NCBI RefSeq assembly: GCF_000980885.2
Contig: NZ_LBDA02000048.1
Span: 44,793 to 108,792, forward strand
DNA: 64,000 nt
Direction of reading: 5' to 3'
DNA from: Streptomyces malaysiense
GTDB lineage: Bacteria > Actinomycetota > Actinomycetes > Streptomycetales > Streptomycetaceae
Of this stretch, positions 53,943 through 62,165 are shown piece after piece. The notes beneath the pieces were generated by a model that saw only the letters and a list, made by a program, of their open reading frames with translations, did not search any database and was not told the DNA's origin. The translations under genes were made by a program, and so were the position numbers. Position 1 is the first letter of the stretch. Every line of letters starts with the position of its first letter.

Positions 53943-54674
53943 CTACCGTCCCAGCGCCGCCAGTTCCTTGGCCGCCTCGGTCAGATCCTTCGCGGTGTCG
54001 ATGGCCCGCCAGTACGCGCCCTGCGGCAGCGGGAAGCCCGCGAGCTTCCGTTCCCGGGCGAGGCCGGGGAACGTCGTGCGCTCATGGTCGCCGCGCTCGG
54101 GCAGCAGGGTGGTGAACTCCGGCGAGAAGACGTACACACCGGCGTTGATCTCGAACGTGGACGGCGGGGCCTCGATGAAGTCGGTGATGTGCCCGAAGCC
54201 GTCGGTGCGCACCGCGCCCCAGGGGATCCGCGGCCGGGCCAGCGCCAGCGTCGCCACGGCGTCCCGCTCGGTGTGGAAGTCGGCCATGTCCCGCAGGGAG
54301 AAGCGGGTCCAGATGTCGCCGTTGGTGGCGTACCAGGGCCGGTCCGGGTGGGGGAGGTGCGCGGCGGCGAACTTGAGGCCGCCGCCGCGGCCGAGGGGCT
54401 CGGTCTCCACGACGGTGCGCACGGAGACCGGCAGCTGGGCCGAGTCCAGCCAGTCCTGGAGGACCTCGGCGAGATGGCCGCAGGAGACCACCACGTCCGT
54501 CACACCCTCCTCGGCGAGCCAGGCGAGCTGGTGGCCGATGATCGGAGTGCCCGTGCCGGGGATCTCGACCATCGGCTTGGGCCGGTCGTCGGTGTACGGA
54601 CGCAGCCGGGAGCCCTGGCCGCCGGCCAGGATCACGGCTTGGGCGGGGCGCGACGCGGCGTTCGGATGGGTCAT
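53943..54674 (-). CDS. NDP-sugar pyrophosphorylase-like nucleotidyltransferase
   Basis: 243 aa from the ATG at 54674 (MTHPNAASRPAQAVILAGGQGSRLRPYTDDRPKPMVEI); an ATG at 54683 is possible. Nucleotide-binding motif GGxGSRLRPxTxxxPKPM, then PIIGHQLAWLAEEGVTDVVVSCG, WYATNGDIW (metal-binding Asp region) and INAGVYVFSPEF. It resembles mannose-1-phosphate guanylyltransferase or glucose-1-phosphate nucleotidyltransferases without the C-terminal hexapeptide domain. The exact sugar is unknown. Confidence 0.88.
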   Translation of the reverse strand: MTHPNAASRPAQAVILAGGQGSRLRPYTDDRPKPMVEIPGTGTPIIGHQLAWLAEEGVTDVVVSCGHLAEVLQDWLDSAQLPVSVRTVVETEPLGRGGGLKFAAAHLPHPDRPWYATNGDIWTRFSLRDMADFHTERDAVATLALARPRIPWGAVRTDGFGHITDFIEAPPSTFEINAGVYVFSPEFTTLLPERGDHERTTFPGLARERKLAGFPLPQGAYWRAIDTAKDLTEAAKELAALGR

Positions 54675-54707
54675 GACCCGCACTGTACGTGGCGCCCCGG
54701 GCCGGGT

Positions 54708-55166
54708 TCAGCCGCGTGCGGCCAGCACCCCGGTGGCGAAGGAGGTGTCGCACACCGGGCGCGCGTACGACTGGGCGCGCGAGGCACCGTAGATGCGCAC
54801 CGCGGCCCGGCCGAGGGAGCGGGCGATGGAGGTGCAGTGCCGGGCGAGCGAGGGGTGGCCGTTGACGGCCTCCTGGAGGTGGGTGAGGACCACGCCCGGG
54901 TTCTTCTCGTGCAGCTCGCTCAGCAGGCGGTCGCGCAGCACGTCCTCGGGGGCGTGGGCGACCGTCTTCGGGGCGGCCTCCGCCGAGGTGATGTCGGAGG
55001 CGGTGAGCACCGAGCCGGCGGGGTTTCCGGTCCAGTTGACCCGGGTGACCGCGAGGGTTCCCGAGAGCACCAGGACGACGGGCAGGACGAGGGCGAGGGA
55101 GCGGCCGACCCGGCGGGCAGGGCCCCGGTGGCTGCGTCGCGTCTGAGTGGTGATGGAGTGCTTCAC
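54708..55166 (-). CDS. Secreted or membrane-anchored hypothetical protein
   Basis: 152 aa. A basic N-terminus with twin arginine-like RR (THRRSHRGPARRVGRS region) precedes a hydrophobic segment (LALVLPVVLVLSGTLAVT). The predicted extracellular domain has two cysteines (ARHCTSI, RPVCDTS). No domain is recognised. It starts 33 nt upstream of the nucleotidyltransferase gene on the same strand and may be its operon partner. The layout is conserved in Streptomyces. Confidence 0.75.
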   Translation of the reverse strand: MKHSITTQTRRSHRGPARRVGRSLALVLPVVLVLSGTLAVTRVNWTGNPAGSVLTASDITSAEAAPKTVAHAPEDVLRDRLLSELHEKNPGVVLTHLQEAVNGHPSLARHCTSIARSLGRAAVRIYGASRAQSYARPVCDTSFATGVLAARG

Positions 55167-55284
55167 GCGTGTGAGGGTAGCGGGCGGTAATGACGCGAGG
55201 ACATTCCGTCACCCTTATGGGGGATGAGAAAGTGCGGTTTTCGGGGTAGGGGGTTGACGCCCGGCCCGGAACGATCATGCGAGG

Positions 55285-55312
55285 AGGGCCCTGCGGCGTA
55301 CCGCGGGGCCCT
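55285..55312 (-). terminator. Putative msiK terminator
   Basis: AGGGCCCTGCGG (55285-55296), loop CGTA, CCGCGGGGCCCT (55301-55312) form a stem with one mismatch, 26 nt after the minus-strand msiK stop. Confidence 0.7.
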
Positions 55313-55338
55313 CTGCCAAAACGGTGTCCGGGCGGTGC

Positions 55339-56475
<1,137 letters not shown>

Positions 56476-56694
56476 GGTGAATGGGCCCCCTTCTACCGGC
56501 AGGAACGTGCCGGACGATCCGTTGTAGGAAGGTGGTTGGTGTAGTCCACGCGAGTGAACCGTTTCGAGACGGTACCCGGCGTTCACGTGATCTGTCAGTA
56601 CATGGGCGACGGTGGACTTCGCGGAAATTTTCGACGGGTCCACGAGGTGACGTGGGTACACTGCACAGGCACGTCCGCGCATCGCGCGCGGCAC

Positions 56695-56768
56695 GCCTCC
56701 TTAGCTCAGCTGGTCAGAGCGCCGCTCTTGTAAAGCGAAGGTCGTCGGTTCGAATCCGACAGGGGGCT
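56695..56768 (+). tRNA. tRNA-Thr(UGU)
   Basis: The 5' GCCTCCT (56695-56701) pairs with AGGGGGC (56761-56767). D arm GCTC...GAGC, anticodon TGT at 56729-56731 in loop CTTGTAA, T arm with TTCGAAT, discriminator T. The anticodon reads ACA codons. The 3' half is duplicated at 62122-62165, marking an integration site. A strong hairpin follows at 56785. Confidence 0.95.
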
Positions 56769-56770
56769 CT
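56727..56770 (+). repeat. attL: 44-bp tRNA-overlapping attachment repeat
   Basis: It runs from the tRNA-Thr anticodon loop (CTTGTAA) through the 3' end to CTCT. It is identical over all 44 positions to 62122-62165. The tRNA gene remains complete on this side. Confidence 0.9.
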
Positions 56771-56784
56771 TGGGTTGAACGGCG

Positions 56785-56820
56785 CGAACGCCCCGGCCGA
56801 TGATCGGTCCGGGGCGTTCG
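56785..56820 (+). terminator. Terminator after tRNA-Thr
   Basis: CGAACGCCCCGG (56785-56796) and CCGGGGCGTTCG (56809-56820) form a perfect 12-bp stem beginning 16 nt after the tRNA. It belongs to the island side of the attachment core. Confidence 0.85.
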
Positions 56821-56842
56821 ACATCCACAGGTGACATCAACG
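56819..56842 (+). repeat. Paired TGACATC motif, left copy
   Basis: CGACATC (56819-56825) and TGACATC (56832-56838) start 13 nt apart and are followed by AACG. The same paired motif recurs at 59121 and 62015. Likely integrase arm-type or recombination directionality sites near the left attachment core. Confidence 0.6.
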
Positions 56843-56849
56843 CGGGCGG

Positions 56850-57854
56850 TCACTCACGTTCGACACGGCGCCTGAGCAGGCGATCCATGTGGCTGATGGC
56901 CTCGCGCTGCGTGTCCGAGGCCACGTGCGTGTAGACGTCCATGGTGATGCTGATCTGGCTGTGCCCCAGGATCTCCATCACGACGCGGGGCGCGACACCG
57001 GCCGCGGTGAGGAGCGTGGCGCAGCCGTGCCGGGCGTCGTGCAGACGGATGCGCCGAAGGCCGGCAGCGGCGGTGATGCGGAAGAATGACCGGTTGATGT
57101 TCTGCGGGTCGATCGGGCGGCCGGTGCGGGTGGTGAAGACGTACGAGGACGGGGACAGCTCGACCCCTTTGAGCCGAGCAGCCCCGAACTGCCGCATCCG
57201 GTGCCAGCGGAGCGCCGCCAGGCAGATCAGGGGGAGAGGCACGGGACGCGCCCGGCCGCTCTTGGTCGTGTCCTCGTACAGCTCCCCGCCCACGCGCTGC
57301 ACCTGCTTGCTGATCCGCAGCACCCGGTGTTCGAGGTCCACGTCCGACCAGCGGAGCCCCAGGATCTCGCCACGCCGCAGGCCCATGGAGACCGCCAGGA
57401 CGAAGGCGGCGTACAGCGGATCGCGGCGGGCCTCCTCCAGGAACTTCAGCGTCTCGTCCAGCGTCCACGGCGTCAGCTCGCGGCGGGGCACCTTCGGGGC
57501 TTCCACGAGCGAGGCGGCGTTCCGCGTCACCAGCTCCTCACGGCAGGCCGCGGTGAGGGCGGTCCTCAGCACGCGATGCGCCTCTTTGGCCGTGGCCGGG
57601 GAGGCCCGGCGCGACACCTCGGCGATGAACGTCCGCACGTGGCGGGGCCCCAGCGCCTCCAGGCTCTTGGAGCCGAGGAGCGGCACGAGGTAGAGGCGCA
57701 CGTGCATCGCGTACTTGCTGTACGTCGTCCGCTTGTGGTTGGGCTTGATGAAGTGCTCCAGCCAGTACGGCAGCCACTCCGGGCACCGGGATGGAGGGGG
57801 CGCCGCCGTCGGCTGCGGGTCCGTAGGAGCGTGCGCGGGGAGCTCCCATCCCAT
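56850..57854 (-). CDS. int: Tyrosine site-specific integrase
   Basis: 334 aa from an ATG at 57854 (MGWELPAHAPTDPQ); the frame is open to 58127. A SAM-like core-binding domain (PEWLPYWLEHFIKPNHKRTTYSKYAMHVRLYLVPLLGSKSLEAL) precedes the catalytic domain. The catalytic residues are all visible: Arg in SMGLRRGEILGLRW, Lys in TKSGRARPVPL, His-x-x-Arg in LHDARHGCATLL, His in LGHSQISITMD and nucleophile Tyr in MDVYTHV. The usual N-terminal arm-binding domain is not recognisable, so the gene may be 5' truncated. It sits beside its tRNA attachment site. Confidence 0.9.
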   Translation of the reverse strand: MGWELPAHAPTDPQPTAAPPPSRCPEWLPYWLEHFIKPNHKRTTYSKYAMHVRLYLVPLLGSKSLEALGPRHVRTFIAEVSRRASPATAKEAHRVLRTALTAACREELVTRNAASLVEAPKVPRRELTPWTLDETLKFLEEARRDPLYAAFVLAVSMGLRRGEILGLRWSDVDLEHRVLRISKQVQRVGGELYEDTTKSGRARPVPLPLICLAALRWHRMRQFGAARLKGVELSPSSYVFTTRTGRPIDPQNINRSFFRITAAAGLRRIRLHDARHGCATLLTAAGVAPRVVMEILGHSQISITMDVYTHVASDTQREAISHMDRLLRRRVERE

Positions 57855-57891
57855 CCACCGCCGACCCAGGCAGAGCCGAGCAGACGCGGCC

Positions 57892-57941
57892 CATGGCGTC
57901 CAGGTCGTTCGTACAGTGGCGCGCTCCACCTGGACGCCATG
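57892..57941. repeat. 14-bp inverted repeat upstream of the integrase
   Basis: CATGGCGTCCAGGT (57892-57905) and its exact complement ACCTGGACGCCATG (57928-57941) are separated by 22 nt. They lie within the 5' region of the integrase frame or its leader. It may sequester the integrase start or mark a rearrangement. Confidence 0.7.
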
Positions 57942-58060
57942 AACCACGCCCGCTCCACGGTGTGTGGGTCGACGGCGGACGGGATGGGAGCTGGGGAGGG
58001 TGGTGGGCTGAGGAGGGAGGATGCTGCCGTGGGAGATGAATCCAGGCGCCACGCACCGAG

Positions 58061-58597
58061 TCACATGAACCGGAGCAGCACCACCAGGGCAATCGGCGCG
58101 GGGAGCACAGCACGTACCAGCCGCCACTGAACGTCCTCGCGCACGACGAGTGCCAGGAACGCGAGTGAGTACGGAGCCGCCAGCGGAATCGCCGAGATCA
58201 GGCCTACGGTCAGCGACACGTGATTACCGAAGACCAAGATCGTCCTCAGAGCGACCCACCCGGCCATCCCCGCCGTGAGTACCTGAACCGTGAGCAACCG
58301 GCGCCGGGTGCCACCTGTAGTCACGCGAGACTCGGCAATCGTTTCGCGGACGATCATGACGCCCGTCCATGCGAAGAGCGTTGCGACAGCCAGGATGATA
58401 AGCAGCCCGAAGGCGGCGAGCCCGCCGTCACCGAGGATCGAGTCCGGGTGCCAGAACGTCTCGATGAAGATCCAGACAGGAACACCCAAAATGATGCCTG
58501 CCGCCCATGTGGAGACGATCTCCTTACCGAGACGGTCCGACCACCACTCTTGCAGGACCCGCCCCCACAGCAAGATCTTGCGCAGGCTCTCGCCCAT
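58061..58597 (-). CDS. Island membrane protein of unknown function
   Basis: 178 aa. About four hydrophobic segments: WAAGIILGVPVWIFIETFW, GGLAAFGLLIILAVATLFAWTGVMI, LTVQVLTAGMAGWVALRTILVFG and LTVGLISAIPLAAPYSLAFLALVV, ending APIALVVLLRFM. ATG at 58597. It is a cargo gene of the integrative island, on the same strand as the integrase and just upstream of it. No family recognised. Confidence 0.75.
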   Translation of the reverse strand: MGESLRKILLWGRVLQEWWSDRLGKEIVSTWAAGIILGVPVWIFIETFWHPDSILGDGGLAAFGLLIILAVATLFAWTGVMIVRETIAESRVTTGGTRRRLLTVQVLTAGMAGWVALRTILVFGNHVSLTVGLISAIPLAAPYSLAFLALVVREDVQWRLVRAVLPAPIALVVLLRFM

Positions 58598-58867
58598 ACG
58601 TCCGCCCTCCCCTGACCGCTCGGCATCCTAGGCTGACCTCTGAGAAGCCCCATCAGGTGCGTGTCTAACTACGTGACAACGCCGACGAACAGGGGGCGGA
58701 CGAGCGCGAACGTCTGCGGACCGTCAGCGCAGGTGAGAGGCACAGCACCCCGAGGAAGCTCCCCCACCCCAGTTGCTTCGGGACGAAGAGGTCTGATCGC
58801 CATCTGGTCCTTCAACGTCGTACAACCGTACGGACTTGCCCAGGGATCAAACCAGTAACCTCAGTTC

Positions 58868-59077
58868 ATGGCCGACAACACACCGCACCGGCGTCGACTC
58901 GCGCTCACCGTGCTCATCGTCTGGCCGGCCCTGTCACTTGCCGGATGGGGTCTGGCCCGAGTCCTCGGAGGACCGGAGGACCTCGCCGACTCCGCCGTGA
59001 GGGTGGGCGCGCTCATCGGCGCCGTGGCGGTGGTCGAGAGGGCGCGCCAGCGGCGGAAACGCCATCGATCCAACTAG
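58868..59077 (+). CDS. Small island membrane protein (69 aa)
   Basis: ATG with TAACCTCAG upstream. A basic head (MADNTPHRRRLALT) is followed by a transmembrane helix (VLIVWPALSLAGWGLARVL), an acidic turn, a second weaker hydrophobic stretch (VRVGALIGAVAVV) and a basic tail (ERARQRRKRHRSN). Unrecognised; part of the island cargo. Confidence 0.65.
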   Translation: MADNTPHRRRLALTVLIVWPALSLAGWGLARVLGGPEDLADSAVRVGALIGAVAVVERARQRRKRHRSN

Positions 59078-59120
59078 GCGCTCGGTGCAGCAACAACCAC
59101 AGCGACCCGCACCAGGTCCC

Positions 59121-59144
59121 TGACATCCAGGCCTGACATCAACG
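59121..59144 (+). repeat. Paired TGACATC motif, central copy
   Basis: TGACATC at 59121-59127 and 59134-59140 followed by AACG, with the same 13-nt spacing as the left and right copies. Downstream sequence (GACACCAGACGCAGG) also resembles the right copy (GACGCCGGACGCCAG). No tRNA core lies beside it. Confidence 0.65.
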
Positions 59145-59227
59145 ACACCAGACGCAGGCGCACGCGACCGTATCTATCCGATCGCGAAGAAGGCGAGTAT
59201 CACCAAGTACACGGCTGCTGGATCGAA

Positions 59228-59246
59228 CTCCTAAAGCGGTGGTCCG
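59228..59246 (+). repeat. tRNA-like attachment fragment, copy 1
   Basis: CTCCTAAAGCGGTGGTCCG matches 61634-61652 at 18 of 19 positions. CTCCTAA could be an anticodon loop for CCT (tRNA-Arg). The pair brackets about 2.4 kb of the island and may be att cores of a second element. Tentative. Confidence 0.4.
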
Positions 59247-59417
59247 TGATCTTCGAGCGCCCAGTCTGGCGGGAAGTCACGGGGAGCCGACGCGCGATGG
59301 CCGCACCGCAAGTGCACCAGAACAGCGGGAACAGCCGGGGCCACAGTGAACGCAGACTGTGCCAGATGGAGTTCTACGGCGGATACGGCCTCCCGCGACG
59401 ATCTTCTGTTGTGCGCG

Positions 59418-60215
59418 TCAACAGCAGAGGACCTGTCCCACTACCTTGCTGAAGTCGCCAGCCGCGAATGCCTTGGCCGGGATCGTGAAATACAACGTTC
59501 CCGCGTCACCCCAACCCCATCCGAGCTCGGTGTCCTCGGCAAGCTGGAGTAGATGGACGGCTGCGCCGTCGGAGTCGCGAGACGACACCTTCAGCGTGTA
59601 CGAGGTGTCCGGCCAACCGAAGGCACAGTGACTGCCAGCGGTGTTTCCATCGAGATCTCCCATCTCGCTGAGGATCAACGATGCCGCTCCCCAGTGCTGG
59701 CCCCTGTCGAACTCCACGTCATCGTCCTCGACGTCCCAGCAGTCCGGGAGCATGGTCACCTCAGCCGCGTGGACCGGCATCACCGCGTAACTTCTCGCTG
59801 GTTGGGGGGCTGTCACCATGACTGCCTGTGCCGGATCGGCAGGGATGACGCGGCATACCCCAGATTCGGACAGGTCCAGTTTGCGGTACTCCTCGTACGG
59901 CAGGTCTGGATCCAGGTAGAAGAAGTTAAGCAGGCCAGGCCGTACGGGCAGTTCATTGCCCAGCCAGGTAGCGAGAGCATCCGTGTCCAGCACGGCGTGC
60001 AGGGACAGCGGAACACCGTTCTGTTCGGGCCACAGGGTCTCCGGTTCGAGGAGGGCAGGACCCCCAAGCCGACATTGACCGGTTGCCTGGGCCCTTTCGG
60101 GTGCGCGGATCAGCCGGAAGCCGCGGCGGGCCAGGGCAGCAAACTGCCGACCTGCCCTCTCACCGAGCCGCTGGGTGCACACGTCAAACAGGCTGCCAGG
60201 ATCGTCGAACTGCAT
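59418..60215 (-). CDS. DUF1963 (YwqG-like) protein
   Basis: 265 aa from the ATG at 60215 (MQFDDPGSLFDVCTQRL). Features of the YwqG/DUF1963 family: GGPALLEPETLWPEQNGVPLSLHAVLDTDALATWL, GLLNFFYLDPDLPY, DCAFGW-like HCAFGWPDTSY, and a C-terminal LLQLAEDTELGWGWGDAGTLYFTIPAKAFAAGDFSKVVGQVLCC. Family members are of unknown function, often in toxin-immunity or accessory regions. Cargo of the island. Confidence 0.85.
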   Translation of the reverse strand: MQFDDPGSLFDVCTQRLGERAGRQFAALARRGFRLIRAPERAQATGQCRLGGPALLEPETLWPEQNGVPLSLHAVLDTDALATWLGNELPVRPGLLNFFYLDPDLPYEEYRKLDLSESGVCRVIPADPAQAVMVTAPQPARSYAVMPVHAAEVTMLPDCWDVEDDDVEFDRGQHWGAASLILSEMGDLDGNTAGSHCAFGWPDTSYTLKVSSRDSDGAAVHLLQLAEDTELGWGWGDAGTLYFTIPAKAFAAGDFSKVVGQVLCC

Positions 60216-60338
60216 GCCAGGATCTTGCCAACCTCTGCTTGGCCTCGGCCACCTTGAAGCACGAGACGCGCCACTCGACCGCTGACAACTCTGGACACCG
60301 GAGAGGCCTGTCGGGCGCACAGACCAGACGACCGCTCC

Positions 60339-60359
60339 CGTGCCAGACGCGTGCCAGAT
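60339..60359 (+). repeat. Paired CGTGCCAGA motif, copy 1
   Basis: CGTGCCAGACG followed directly by CGTGCCAGAT; a similar pair (CGTGCCACAGT-CGTGCCAGAT) lies at 61510-61530. Sequence after each copy also shows patches of similarity (GACCAGGT). It may be an integrase arm-type array of a second element. Confidence 0.45.
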
Positions 60360-60533
60360 CCTGCGGGGAACCACGGGGAACAGCGGGGACTGGTCACGGC
60401 GCGACCAGGTCTCTGATGCCGACTCGCCGCAGGTCAGCCGAGCGACTGCCGACAGAAGACCCAAGCTTCCCAAGCTGGGGTTCTCCCATGAAGACAGGTC
60501 TTGCTGTCAGCCCTGCGCTGTACGGTCCGCTCC

Positions 60534-60935
60534 ATGGCTGAGAGACCGACGACGAACTGGCGCAGGGGCATAGCTGAGGAGGCCGCGGAGCTTGCCGCCG
60601 GCACCCTGGATCCCGACTGCGCGTGCATGGTCGAGCTGTTCCCCGAAGAGCTCTTGCTGGAGACCGATGCCGTCCTCGACGTGTTCGAGGCCGACTTGCC
60701 CACGCTCGCCGAAGGCGACGACGCACGGATCTTCGCTGCAGTGGAGCGCGTCGTCCTGGCCCTGAACGCCGTGAACGAGGCTCACGACGAATGCGCCTTC
60801 GAAACCGATGAACGCGAGCAGCTGTGCGCCTACATCGATGAGGCACTCACCGAGCAGGGAGTCGACGTCGCGGCTCTGACCGCCAAGTGCGGGCTGGGTC
60901 GGCACGAGCTCACGGACCGGTGGCGGGACTGGTGA
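60534..60935 (+). CDS. Island cargo protein, acidic, unknown (133 aa)
   Basis: From ATG (MAERPTTNWRRGIAEEAAELAAG). It is acidic and predominantly helical, with three cysteines (DPDCACMVELF, KCGLGRHEL), no signal peptide and no membrane segment. Acidic small helical proteins in such islands are sometimes immunity proteins, but nothing specific supports that here. It follows the divergent DUF1963 gene and precedes another unknown gene on the same strand. Confidence 0.65.
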   Translation: MAERPTTNWRRGIAEEAAELAAGTLDPDCACMVELFPEELLLETDAVLDVFEADLPTLAEGDDARIFAAVERVVLALNAVNEAHDECAFETDEREQLCAYIDEALTEQGVDVAALTAKCGLGRHELTDRWRDW

Positions 60936-61001
60936 GCAACCCCGCGTCGTGAGGGATCAGGCGGACTGCGGCCATGCGAGAGGAGTGTCTACGATCGCGC
61001 C

Positions 61002-61460
61002 GTGAGCTACGACATCTACTTCTTGAGCAGGCTCGATGGGCAGTCTTGGGACGAGGTCCTGGAGGCGATGGAAGACGCGGCCGAGCACAGCGAGCCGATC
61101 CCTACTCGCGTCCTTGAAGCCTGGGACCGAATAGTGCCGCAGGCTCGGACCCTGCTCGGCGAAGTGGAGATCACGGAGTACGAACAGGAGTCGCGAGACC
61201 TGAGCCACTCGGGCACCGGCATCGACCTGTCCGTCTTCGGTGACGAGGTGAGCATTACTGTGCCCTACTGGCATGCAGGGGACGACACTGAAGTCGTGCT
61301 CGGCCAGGTCTCGGCCCTTGCGGCCATCGTCGAGAAGGAGACCGGGCTGACTGCCTACGATCCCCAGACAGAACGTCCGCTGACGGAGACACCACCGGTA
61401 GGCTCGATTGAGCTGATGTCGCGAATCACCGAGGATCTGCGCAGCCGCTACGGCGGTTGA
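61002..61460 (+). CDS. Island cargo protein, unknown (152 aa)
   Basis: GTG start (MSYDIYFLSRLDGQSWDEVLEAMEDAAEHS). Acidic, alpha/beta pattern, single Trp-rich segments (ITVPYWHAGDDTEVV), ending RITEDLRSRYGG. The start SYDIYFL resembles small YrzB/immunity-like or DUF-type proteins but I cannot name the family. It lies 66 nt after the preceding cargo gene, probably in one transcript. Confidence 0.65.
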   Translation: MSYDIYFLSRLDGQSWDEVLEAMEDAAEHSEPIPTRVLEAWDRIVPQARTLLGEVEITEYEQESRDLSHSGTGIDLSVFGDEVSITVPYWHAGDDTEVVLGQVSALAAIVEKETGLTAYDPQTERPLTETPPVGSIELMSRITEDLRSRYGG

Positions 61461-61509
61461 GCCCCATGCACCGGGGGAGCCGGCCAGGTTTCGAGCAGCA
61501 TGCTCGCCG

Positions 61510-61530
61510 CGTGCCACAGTCGTGCCAGAT
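61510..61530 (+). repeat. Paired CGTGCCAGA motif, copy 2
   Basis: CGTGCCACAGT then CGTGCCAGAT; related to 60339-60359. See that entry. Confidence 0.45.
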
Positions 61531-61633
61531 ACAAGGGCCATCCACGGTCAACCGGGGTGCTTCGCGGCCGAGTTCCGCGGTGACCCGACCAGGTATCGAA
61601 GCTCCAGGTCAGGGCCCCCGCTCCCCAGCCTCT

Positions 61634-61652
61634 CTCCTAAAGCGGTTGTCCG
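61634..61652 (+). repeat. tRNA-like attachment fragment, copy 2
   Basis: CTCCTAAAGCGGTTGTCCG, 18 of 19 matches to 59228-59246. The two may be cores of a second attachment pair. Confidence 0.4.
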
Positions 61653-61658
61653 GCGGGC

Positions 61659-62033
61659 TCACCGAGTCCAGACCCGCTGGAACTCCTCGGCCGGGATGGC
61701 CTTCAGGGGGTCCCTTTCAGGATCGAGCGCCTGGTCTGTCAGGAAGCCGTGCTCGTCCTCTAGGTGCTCCCAGCTGTACCGGTGGAGTTGGCCGGCCGGA
61801 GTCAGCTCGGCTTGCTTGATGGCGATCAACTCGCCGCGGTCGGGTACGGCCTCGAAGTACCACAAGCCGCCGTCCTCGTCGGCGTGGCAGAAATGGTGGC
61901 GCAGGGTGGCGGCCTCATCGAGTGCTCGGAAGTACGCCACGGTCTCTGCTTTGATGCGCTCCAGGTCAACCACGGGATCATCGTGCCAGTGAGCGCGCGC
62001 GGGTTGCTCCACTCTGACATCCACGAGTGACAT
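61659..62033 (-). CDS. Island cargo protein, unknown (124 aa)
   Basis: Reading from ATG at 62033 (MSLVDVRVEQPARAHWHDDPVVDLERIKAE...). The start lies inside the right TGACATC repeat, so the true start may be further in (for example near VVDLERIK). The C-terminal part has FCHADEDGGLWYFEAVPDRGELIAIKQAELTPAGQLHRYSWEHLEDEHGFLTDQALDPERDPL, suggesting a small DUF-like domain often seen near immunity genes. No family named. Confidence 0.6.
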   Translation of the reverse strand: MSLVDVRVEQPARAHWHDDPVVDLERIKAETVAYFRALDEAATLRHHFCHADEDGGLWYFEAVPDRGELIAIKQAELTPAGQLHRYSWEHLEDEHGFLTDQALDPERDPLKAIPAEEFQRVWTR

Positions 62034-62038
62034 CAACG
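62015..62038 (+). repeat. Paired TGACATC motif, right copy
   Basis: TGACATC at 62015-62021 and 62028-62034 followed by AACG, 84 nt before the right attachment core. Its spacing equals the left and central copies. Confidence 0.65.
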
Positions 62039-62121
62039 ACGCCGGACGCCAGCACTCCTGGGCGGTCCGACACGGCCAGTGTGACCGGGTGGCTCCCCGG
62101 CAGTACCGAGGAGCGATCGAA

Positions 62122-62165
62122 CTTGTAAAGCGAAGGTCGTCGGTTCGAATCCGACAGGGGGCTCT
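62122..62165 (+). repeat. attR: second copy of the 44-bp tRNA-Thr repeat
   Basis: Identical to 56727-56770 over 44 bp. It covers only the 3' half of a tRNA-Thr, so it cannot be a functional tRNA. It marks the right end of the island. Confidence 0.92.

Larger units (their letters stand above)
56727..62165. mobile_element. Integrative genomic island at tRNA-Thr(UGU), about 5.4 kb
   Basis: It is bounded by a perfect 44-bp direct repeat: the tRNA 3' part at 56727-56770 (anticodon loop to two bases past the discriminator) and a copy at 62122-62165. A tyrosine integrase gene lies next to the tRNA, transcribed toward it, the arrangement of pSAM2- and phage-type elements. The cargo is small membrane proteins, a DUF1963 protein and unrecognised small proteins. 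No replication, excisionase or transfer genes are seen, so it is a minimal, degenerate or satellite element. Confidence 0.88.

Noticed and set aside
62122..62165. Second tRNA-Thr gene
   Set aside because: Lacks the 5' half of a tRNA; it is an attachment copy.
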